DNA of 49,270 nucleotides, from positions 24,485-73,754 of the forward strand of contig DIVL01000045.1 of the NCBI GenBank assembly GCA_002435825.1, in the 5' to 3' direction. This document shows positions 43,171 to 49,270 of the stretch, piece after piece. Source of the stretch: Anaerolineaceae bacterium UBA6133. Its GTDB lineage: Bacteria > Chloroflexota > Anaerolineae > Anaerolineales > Anaerolineaceae. Each line of letters opens with the position of its first letter. The first letter of the stretch is position 1. Under the pieces are notes generated by a model. It did no database searches, was not told the origin of the DNA, and saw only the letters and a program-made list of their open reading frames with translations. A program made the translations under genes and the position numbers.

Positions 43171-43281
43171 GGCTTTCCCTGCCCGATCGATGGAGATGGG
43201 GATGGAATTGCCGATTGCGATATTGATGCGTATGGATACGAACCGATCAAACAACTTTACTTGCCTTTGATCCTGAGGTAG
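43171..43281 (+). pseudogene. Stranded in-frame C-terminal tail (Ca-repeat plus YLPLILR)
   Basis: After the protease stop (TAG), two more in-frame stops follow within 12 bases. The same frame then reads GFPCPIDGDGDGIADCDI, a thrombospondin-type-3-like calcium loop, and ends EPIKQLYLPLILR and TAG. This is the C-terminal tail of the secreted proteins at 25-31 kb. It lies before the terminator of the transcription unit. Confidence 0.7.
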
Positions 43282-43297
43282 TTATTTTGTTTCAAAA

Positions 43298-43331
43298 AGG
43301 CTGGATTGTGTTCTCAACCCGGCTATTTTTT
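43298..43331 (+). terminator. Terminator after the protease gene and its stranded tail
   Basis: AGGCTGGATTG/CAACCCGGCT imperfect stem followed by ATTTTTT. Confidence 0.5.
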
Positions 43332-44341
43332 GACTTTTCCTCGTGGCGATCTCAATTAGTCTTCTGGGTTGGGGCAGACCCTTGGGAGCCACCCTGTTGA
43401 GGGCAGTGTCTGCCAGGGTGACCATTGTTACCTTTGGGTAATGATTGGTTCAATCCAGCTCTTTTCGTAGGTCGGAATGAGGCCGCCACATACCCTCTGC
43501 CTGATACTTACTTCATGCGGACTCACTCCGACATAAGCTTTGAATCATGTGATCGTTGGCCACAAAACTCTCCCGTCTACAATTTAACGGTAGATTGCCA
43601 CGTCGCTACGCTCCTCGCAAAGACCGTTGCCTCCAAGTAGGGATGGGCCTCTGGTCCATCCGCAATGACGATGGGAGAACTGGCGGTCAAATACCGCGCT
43701 CGGTCCCACAGGGAGGCTTCGCACTGTGGACACCGGCGCGATCAAGTTGCATTCCAGCGCACTTTCTGTGTTCGTGCAACGGGGTGTTTGTGCGTAGGTC
43801 AGGTTCTTCTTCTGAACCTGACGTCACGAATGCTGGCAAATAAAGCCTTCGCCAGAAGTAGGTTTCCGACGTCAGGTTGAACCCCGCAACCTGACCTACG
43901 AAGACTCCCAGTCACGACTTCCACCGTAGGGATGGGCCTCTGGTCCATCCGCAATGACGATGGGAGACCTGGCGGTCAAAGACCTCGCGCGATCATGAGA
44001 CCGGCAGAAATATTTTGATGTAGGGGCGAAGCATTTAGATTTATATGCAATCCTGATCACAAGCCATGCGTAATGAATGCTTCGCCCCTACCGGTGACCT
44101 CAACAACGATAATGGAAAAAAAACTGCAGATTGCCATCAGCTATGATTGTGCCGGGCTTACGAAGTACCCCGACGCCGAAGGCAGGCGTGGGCAGCCCGA
44201 GCACAGCTCTTCGCCCTGGGCGTCCACCAACTGATGACCAACGGTAAAATCCCGCGCGCGGTCAGGACACCGGCGCGATCGGGCGAGAACAGAGATCATG
44301 AGATCGTCAATAACGGAGTCTTTATGGATTGGCCATGTACC
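43332..44341. repeat. Repeat-dense intergenic region
   Basis: 43637-43743 and 43926-44005 share about 55 bp (GTAGGGATGGGCCTCTGGTC hairpin plus GGAGA-CTGGCGGTCAAA). 43794-43899 is a GTAGGTCAGGTT...AACCTGACCTAC palindrome with two inner hairpins. 44020-44091 is a GTAGGGGCGAAGCATT...AATGCTTCGCCCCTAC palindrome. Near 43466, GTAGGTCGGAATGAGGC...CTCACTCCGAC resembles the element at 22147. No credible gene. Confidence 0.7.
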
Positions 44342-44914
44342 TCAACGACTTTCTGCGATGTAGCGCATAACCGCCGCGGTCAACCGCGCGTCATCCACCG
44401 CGCGATGACTGATTGGCATTTTGATCTTGCAAACTCTTCCCGCAACCTCTAGTTTATGCCACTTAAAGTCGTTATATCGCATGTTTCTTTCGCCATACCA
44501 TTCTGAGTAAAGTTGCATCACGCAAAAAGACTGGATGCCCTTCAGTCTCCAATCCAATCCGGCGATCTTATTAGATTGCGACAACATGCGCATGTCATAT
44601 TCGGCATTGTAGATGCCAATTAACCGCCCGCGCAAAATTTCTTCTACTTTCGGCCAAATCTCACGCCACAAGGGTGCATTCGTGACCATATCATTGGTGA
44701 TGTGGTTAACCCGGCTGGCTTCGACTGGAATTTGCATCCCTGGATTGATCAGACTATTCAGTAAGGGAGTGCCTTGCATGTCCACAATCGCTACTTCAAT
44801 GATGCGATCACTATCGCCTAAACCGGTGGTTTCTGTATCCAAGAACACAGGATTTAATCCTAATTTTTCCTTGGCTTGTTTGACAATTATTGGGTTTTTT
44901 ACTGGATATTTCAT
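44342..44914 (-). CDS. DEDDh 3'-5' exonuclease (DnaQ/RNase T fold)
   Basis: 190 aa from the ATG at 44914 (GGAGGG upstream); the longer frame to 44956 is unsupported. The four acidic positions and His are visible: FLDTETTG (Exo I), YNAEYDMRML (Exo II) and HRAVDDARLT (Exo III, DEDDh type). A stand-alone nuclease that trims DNA or RNA 3' ends; proofreading or repair cannot be told apart from RNA work by sequence. Confidence 0.85.
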   Translation of the reverse strand: MKYPVKNPIIVKQAKEKLGLNPVFLDTETTGLGDSDRIIEVAIVDMQGTPLLNSLINPGMQIPVEASRVNHITNDMVTNAPLWREIWPKVEEILRGRLIGIYNAEYDMRMLSQSNKIAGLDWRLKGIQSFCVMQLYSEWYGERNMRYNDFKWHKLEVAGRVCKIKMPISHRAVDDARLTAAVMRYIAESR

Positions 44915-45081
44915 TGGCCCTCCGAGTTTTGTCTTTATCCAAATTGTATCAGCCAAAACGAATCTGACCTACTGTTGCTATAAGATAATTATGAATGCAG
45001 TCATGGGGATAGGCTCTCCGTTTTTTCCCGACCCCGTTGGCGGATGATATAATGACTCAACTACACTTAACTGAGGTACTA

Positions 45082-45918
45082 ATGGCTGAATTTATCACCA
45101 TCGCACAAATCGACGCGGCGACGGACGCCGTCAGGGCGCGCATCCACGCCCAACCCCAAATCGCCCTCATCCTCGGCTCCGGCCTGGGTGAGCTGGCAGA
45201 TTCTGTCGAAAATCCCACCATCATCCCCACCCGCGAGATCCCCCACTGGCCGGTTTCCACCGTCCCGGGGCACAAAGGCCGCCTGATCATCGGGCAGCTC
45301 GAGGGCAAAGAGGTGCTGGTGCTGCAGGGACGCACGCATTACTACGAAGGGCACAATATCTCGCAGATCGGGCTTCCCATCCGCGTAATGCAGCGCCTGG
45401 GCATCAAGACTCTGATCATCACCAACGCTTCCGGCGGGCTTAAGGACGACTTCCACCCTGGCGACCTGATGTTGATCAAGGACCACCTCGCGCTTCTGCC
45501 GATGGCTGGCGAGAACCCGCTGCGGGGACCCAACCTGGACGAATTTGGTCCGCGTTTCCCCGACATGAGCGCCATCTACAACCCCGAACTGATCCAGCTC
45601 GCTGAAGAAGCCGGCGCTGAGCTCGGACTGAAACTCAAAAAGGGCGTATATGTCTGCCTGTCCGGGCCTTCCTTTGAGACCCCCGCGGACTGCCGCTTCC
45701 TTAAAATGGTCGGCGTCGACGCGGTCGGCATGTCCACCGTCCCTGAAGCGATTGTTGCCAAGCACGGCGGCATGGACATCCTGGGTATTGCCACCATCAC
45801 CAATAAGATCGACCCGGACGGCACCAACAAAGCCACTCACGAAGAAGTGCTTGAGGTCGGCGACAAGATCGCCCCGAACCTGATGAAGCTGCTCCGGGGT
45901 GTGCTGCGCCGCCTTTAG
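45082..45918 (+). CDS. punA: Purine nucleoside phosphorylase (trimeric, PNP-I)
   Basis: 278 aa. LGSGLGEL (phosphate loop), GRTHYYEGH, TNASGGL, GPSFETPAD, VGMSTVPEAIVAKH and TITNKI all sit as in trimeric PNPs. The base-contacting Glu of the ETxAE motif is Asp here. The enzyme splits (deoxy)inosine or guanosine with phosphate for purine salvage. ATG at 45082 has GAGG upstream; an earlier in-frame start at 45037 overlaps the -10-like TATAAT at 45048. First gene of a four-gene operon (gaps 19, 9 and 6 bp). Confidence 0.92.
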   Translation: MAEFITIAQIDAATDAVRARIHAQPQIALILGSGLGELADSVENPTIIPTREIPHWPVSTVPGHKGRLIIGQLEGKEVLVLQGRTHYYEGHNISQIGLPIRVMQRLGIKTLIITNASGGLKDDFHPGDLMLIKDHLALLPMAGENPLRGPNLDEFGPRFPDMSAIYNPELIQLAEEAGAELGLKLKKGVYVCLSGPSFETPADCRFLKMVGVDAVGMSTVPEAIVAKHGGMDILGIATITNKIDPDGTNKATHEEVLEVGDKIAPNLMKLLRGVLRRL

Positions 45919-45937
45919 AAGTCATTAGCTAAGCTAT

Positions 45938-46630
45938 ATGGAATACGTCATCAAATTCCTGGCGGATTTTGAGGTCCCGATTTACCTGATACTCGGGATC
46001 GTTGCCGTGGTGTACCTGCGGCGCATCGTGATTTCGCTCGAAGAGAAGCGCACCGCTATCTTCGGGCTCGAACGCGAAGCCGCGCAGCGCAAAGTAAGTG
46101 CGGCTGCATCGATCCTGATATTGGTGGGGCTGCTGACCGTGCTGGAGTTTGTGGTCGCGACCTTCCTGGCAGGTGAACTCTCGCAGCAGGCGACCTTCGC
46201 CACCCCCACGATCGAAATGCTCACTACTCCCACCACCACCCTGCCAGGACCAGTCCCCACTGACGCCACGCCAACGCCCACGCTTTATCCCCAGGCGCAA
46301 ATTGAGGGGATTGATTCCCAGTGCGTCAATGACATCCTGGAGATTAAAAACCCGCCGCATGATGGCGAAGTGAGCGGTGTGGTAGAGATCGTTGGATCGG
46401 TGAACACGCCTTCCCTGGGCTCCTACCGCTATGATTTTTCGACAATGGGTGAGCCCGAGTGGCAGACAATTGCCGCCGGCAGCGGTGTGCGCATTGATGA
46501 GAACCTCGGCAGCTGGTACACCAGCGACCTGGCGCCCGGACCCTACATGCTGCGCCTGGTGGCGCTGGATAACGAAGGCAGCGAAACCTCAACCTGTGTT
46601 ATCGTTGTAAATGTAACGGCAGATGAATAA
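45938..46630 (+). CDS. Two-helix membrane protein with Ig-like outer domain
   Basis: 230 aa. Two membrane helices (about 14-30 and 55-78) flank a short charged loop (RRIVISLEEKRTAIFGLEREAAQRK). A Thr/Pro-rich linker (about 85-120) leads to a C-terminal beta-sandwich (PPHDGEVSGVVEIVGSV...GPYMLRLVALDNEGSETSTC) of the kind used as an extracellular Ig/Big-like domain, with two Cys likely to pair. Function unknown; conserved spacing suggests it is made with its neighbours. Confidence 0.75.
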   Translation: MEYVIKFLADFEVPIYLILGIVAVVYLRRIVISLEEKRTAIFGLEREAAQRKVSAAASILILVGLLTVLEFVVATFLAGELSQQATFATPTIEMLTTPTTTLPGPVPTDATPTPTLYPQAQIEGIDSQCVNDILEIKNPPHDGEVSGVVEIVGSVNTPSLGSYRYDFSTMGEPEWQTIAAGSGVRIDENLGSWYTSDLAPGPYMLRLVALDNEGSETSTCVIVVNVTADE

Positions 46631-46639
46631 GAGGAAACG

Positions 46640-47182
46640 ATGGCAAAACTGAAAATCCTGATGGCAACCCGCACGCACATGGAAAAAATGATGGCGATGG
46701 ACCATCGCGTCAACTCGCTCTATTCTTACCGCCTGCAGACCAACCAGGACCCCCAGGGGTGGGGCTTGACCTTCCAACGGGTGAAACTGCCGCGAGAAGT
46801 CACCATCAAATACCCACGCGATGAAAATTCGCTGCTGCGTTCCTGGGCGGATGCCGACCTGATCTATGCCGGCATGCTGGATGATCTGCTGGTGGCATAT
46901 GTCACGCTTGAAGCCAAAACGCTGCCCAAAACCGCGCGCATCTGCGACCTGGTGGTCACGCCGGAAGTGCGCCTGAATGGAGTTGCCACCACGATGCTGG
47001 CTGCCTGTGAAGACTGGGCTGCCAAAAAACGGCTGGACAGGGTGCTGATCGAGATCCCCATGCGCAACTTCCCGGGGATCAGCCTGGCGCTCAAATGCGG
47101 TTACGAACAGTGCGGGTTCCTGGACCAGTACTTCCCTAATTCTGATCCCGCTTTGTTCTTTGAAAAGAGGCTTGGGAGTTAG
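46640..47182 (+). CDS. GNAT-family N-acetyltransferase
   Basis: 180 aa. The GNAT motif A region reads ICDLVVTPEVRLNGVATTML, with the RxxGxA-type acetyl-CoA loop written RLNGVA. Motif B follows (NFPGISLALKCGYEQCGF, the usual ..FY-k-GF-- block). Small cytoplasmic enzyme; acceptor unknown. AGAGGAAACG precedes the start. Confidence 0.75.
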   Translation: MAKLKILMATRTHMEKMMAMDHRVNSLYSYRLQTNQDPQGWGLTFQRVKLPREVTIKYPRDENSLLRSWADADLIYAGMLDDLLVAYVTLEAKTLPKTARICDLVVTPEVRLNGVATTMLAACEDWAAKKRLDRVLIEIPMRNFPGISLALKCGYEQCGFLDQYFPNSDPALFFEKRLGS

Positions 47183-47188
47183 CGGCTT

Positions 47189-49147
47189 GTGATCCTACCT
47201 TTCGCGCTTGACCTGACCGGAATTTTCGAAACGGTCTACCAGATCCTGGCTGCCGGCGTGGCAATCACGGCGGTGGCTTTGATGATGTATGCCACCAGCT
47301 TCAATATTCGAGACCGGCTTGTTCAAACCTACATCCTGCTTTTGATCTGCGTCACGCTGATCTATGCCGGCGAAGCCATGGCGAGCGTTTCGAACACGCC
47401 GGCGTACGTGGAATTTCTGCTGCAGATGAAATGGGTCGGGCTGGTAATGCTGCCGGCTGTCTACCTGCATTTTTCGGATGCCCTGCTCACCCTGACGGGT
47501 CGCCCCAGCCGTGGAAGACGTCGGACAGTTGTCCTGGTGATTTATGTACTGTCGGTTGTGATGGCAGTCCTGATTCCTTTTGGCATCACGGTTGGCGGAC
47601 TTGCCCCCGAACACGCACCTGGACCTTACCTGGAACGCAACACGATCACATTTTACTTTGGTATTTTTTACATCCTTGTTATGTTGATGGTCAGTTACAA
47701 CATGCTCAGGGTTGTGCTGCGCAGTGCCACCCGCACCAGCCAGCGCCGGTTGTTTTACCTGATGGCAGGCGCGGCAGCTCCTGCGCTCACAAGCATTCTT
47801 TTCCTGTACCATGGCAACCTGACCCTGGTGAGCCACCCCGACTTTTTCTGGCTGCTTTCCATCATCTCTTCGGTCATCACCGGCTTTTTCTTGATCGTGA
47901 TGGCTTACGTTGTCTCTTACTTCGGGCTCAACTGGACTGAGCGTGCCGTCAAGAGCCGGTTGCTGCGCTGGATGCTGCGGGGTCCATTCGTGGCGGCAAT
48001 CGTTCTGGGAATGACCACTGTTGTACGGCGTTTTGGTGAATCCCAGGGCGTTCCCAACTTCTTCCTCGTTCCAGTCGTAATGGTGGCTGGGTTCCTCGTG
48101 CTCGAGTATGCCATCACACTGGCTTCACCTTACCTCGAAAAGGCCTTTTTCTGGGGTGAAGATCGCGCTGACCTGGAAGTGATCCAATCCCTGCAGGACC
48201 GTATGCTGACGGGAAAAGACCTGGACCAATTCCTGGAAATGGTCAGCGCTTCCATTTGCGACCGACTGCAAGTGAAAGCTGGATTTATCGCAGTCCTGGA
48301 AGGCGGCAAGATCGACCGGGTCATCCAGACCGGTGATAAAAAGACGCTCACATCCCTCAACCTTGACGAGAGCATGCTGCAGGAAATTGACGATCCCGAG
48401 AGTGAGGATGAGGTTTTTCAGGACTTAGGTGGGCTGTATGTGGTCAGGCTGGAATATAGCAACGGCAACGGCAATAAAAATTTGCTTGGCGTTTGCGGAT
48501 TCCTCAAATACGATCCTGAGCAGGTGGAAGAAGAAGATCTGAACGCAGTGCGCCTTTTAACTGATCGCGCCACTATAGCGCTGAAAGATAGAGCCTACCA
48601 ACAGCAGGTGCTGCGATCTATCACAAGCCTGCAGCTCGAGGTGGACTACATCCAGGATTTGCGTGCCAGCGCCAGCTACAATCAACAGCGCATTTACAAT
48701 GCCGACAGCCGCAGTCTGCCGAATGAGATGACCGATTGGGTCAAGGATGCCCTCACACACTATTGGGGTGGACCAAAATTGACCAACAACCCGCTGATGA
48801 ACTTCAAAGTGGTCGAGACTGCCAGCGAGGCAAATGAGGGCAACCGGGTGAACGCGCTGCGCAGCATCATCAAAGAGGCGATCGAGAAAATCCGCCCCGA
48901 AGGCGAGCGCAAGTTCACCAGCGACTGGCTGCTTTATAACATCCTCGATTTGAAATTTCTGCAGGGCAAAAAAGTGCGCGAAGTGGCTCGCAGGTTGTCG
49001 GTCTCGGAGGCTGACCTCTACCGGAAACAGAAAATCGCACTCGAGAGCGTTGCCCAGGTGATCGCCGATATGGAAGTGGATGGAGCAGGCGCTCCCTCCG
49101 GGCAGACGAGCGAAACCAAACCTTCCAATACGAAATTAGAAGAATAA
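47189..49147 (+). CDS. Multi-TM sensor with GAF-like domain and C-terminal HTH-like segment
   Basis: 652 aa, start GTG 47189. About eight membrane helices (residues 10-310) resemble the 7TM histidine-kinase N-terminal region (AGVAITAVALMMYATSF..., MKWVGLVMLPAVYLHFSDALL). A GAF-like domain follows (about 335-480), then a short helical segment. The C-terminus (about 575-640) has GKKVREVARRLSVSEADLYRKQKIALESVA, a helix-turn-helix pattern. There is no kinase or cyclase domain. Best read as a membrane-bound one-component regulator, but DNA binding is inference. Last gene of the PNP operon. Confidence 0.6.
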   Translation: MILPFALDLTGIFETVYQILAAGVAITAVALMMYATSFNIRDRLVQTYILLLICVTLIYAGEAMASVSNTPAYVEFLLQMKWVGLVMLPAVYLHFSDALLTLTGRPSRGRRRTVVLVIYVLSVVMAVLIPFGITVGGLAPEHAPGPYLERNTITFYFGIFYILVMLMVSYNMLRVVLRSATRTSQRRLFYLMAGAAAPALTSILFLYHGNLTLVSHPDFFWLLSIISSVITGFFLIVMAYVVSYFGLNWTERAVKSRLLRWMLRGPFVAAIVLGMTTVVRRFGESQGVPNFFLVPVVMVAGFLVLEYAITLASPYLEKAFFWGEDRADLEVIQSLQDRMLTGKDLDQFLEMVSASICDRLQVKAGFIAVLEGGKIDRVIQTGDKKTLTSLNLDESMLQEIDDPESEDEVFQDLGGLYVVRLEYSNGNGNKNLLGVCGFLKYDPEQVEEEDLNAVRLLTDRATIALKDRAYQQQVLRSITSLQLEVDYIQDLRASASYNQQRIYNADSRSLPNEMTDWVKDALTHYWGGPKLTNNPLMNFKVVETASEANEGNRVNALRSIIKEAIEKIRPEGERKFTSDWLLYNILDLKFLQGKKVREVARRLSVSEADLYRKQKIALESVAQVIADMEVDGAGAPSGQTSETKPSNTKLEE

Positions 49148-49270
49148 TTCGTAAACCTTTTTGCGAGCTTCTCATAGGGCTGGTAGGCTGCCTTTACCGG
49201 TGTATGTAGTACCTGAGTTTCTCATTTTAGTGTCCTGAAGAAAGATTATCCAAAATTGTGCTAATGGATG
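49148..49270. other. Intergenic to window end, nothing recognised
   Basis: No gene start, palindrome or T-tract hairpin that I could support. Confidence 0.4.

Noticed and set aside
43425..44452. Plus-strand ORFs of 70-100 codons at 43.4-44.4 kb
   Set aside because: They cover several palindromic repeats and overlap the exonuclease gene; there is no start signal or domain.

Overview
The window looks like chromosomal DNA from a bacterium of the phylum Chloroflexota, most likely class Anaerolineae. This is an inference from four things: several secreted proteins end exactly at a short Y/F-L-P-[LM]-I-[VL]-[KR] tail, there are Thr/Pro-rich lipoproteins, half-size ABC exporters are common, and the long intergenic spaces are packed with palindromic repeats. 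No rRNA or marker gene is present to settle it.

Layout. 1-714 is a tandem array of a 155-bp repeat that can fold as a four-way (cloverleaf) junction. 0.8-5.6 kb holds a CcdA/DsbD-type thiol-disulfide membrane protein with two thioredoxin-like domains, a long Rel/SpoT-type alarmone enzyme, a DUF1294 membrane protein and an IMPACT/YigZ protein. 5.6-6.5 kb is repeats. 6.5-8.9 kb is an ABC exporter translationally coupled to a C39-like cysteine peptidase. 8.9-12.6 kb is a complete vitamin B12 uptake operon (promoter, cobalamin riboswitch, terminator, btuF-btuC-btuD). 12.6-15.4 kb, on the minus strand, is an Nramp-related transporter with a changed metal site, coupled to a PRC/MgtE_N/CBS protein behind a structured leader. 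16.1-21.5 kb is a minus-strand cluster: esterase, a heterodimeric ABC exporter with the expected degenerate and consensus sites, and a DUF692-like TIM-barrel protein. 22.3-24.6 kb has a lipoprotein and a serine palmitoyltransferase-like enzyme. 25-32 kb is a block of secreted repeat proteins (frameshifted beta-helix, 14-repeat delta-60 propeller, RCC1 propeller, a decayed relative), three of which carry the same C-terminal tail. 32.4-33.6 kb is an Era-like GTPase with a DUF697 domain.

34.56 kb is tRNA-Met(CAT). It is followed by a broken copy of its own 3' end and an A+T-rich minus-strand cluster (SAP/Mu-F-like head protein, a start-less small ORF, a zinc-ribbon protein, a lipoprotein), read here as a decayed mobile island. 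37.4-37.9 kb has a structured RNA leader with SAM-riboswitch-like topology in front of a small zinc-ribbon-like gene. 38.3-39.2 kb is a PHB-depolymerase-family esterase. 39.8-43.2 kb is an M4 metalloprotease fused to a glycosidase-like barrel that has lost both expected catalytic Glu residues; an in-frame secretion-type tail lies stranded behind its stop codons. 44.3-49.1 kb holds a DEDDh exonuclease and a tight four-gene operon: purine nucleoside phosphorylase, membrane-anchored protein, GNAT acetyltransferase and a multi-TM/GAF-like/HTH-like regulator.

The signals most worth following are the cloverleaf repeat and the shared GTAGGG/CCCTAC ends of otherwise unrelated intergenic palindromes; the C-terminal tail shared by unrelated secreted proteins; two structured leaders (15.2 kb and 37.5 kb); the cobalamin riboswitch platform that can hide the start codon as well as terminate; the pseudo-glycosidase/protease fusion; and a 126-bp fossil of a second serine palmitoyltransferase-like gene at 32.3 kb.
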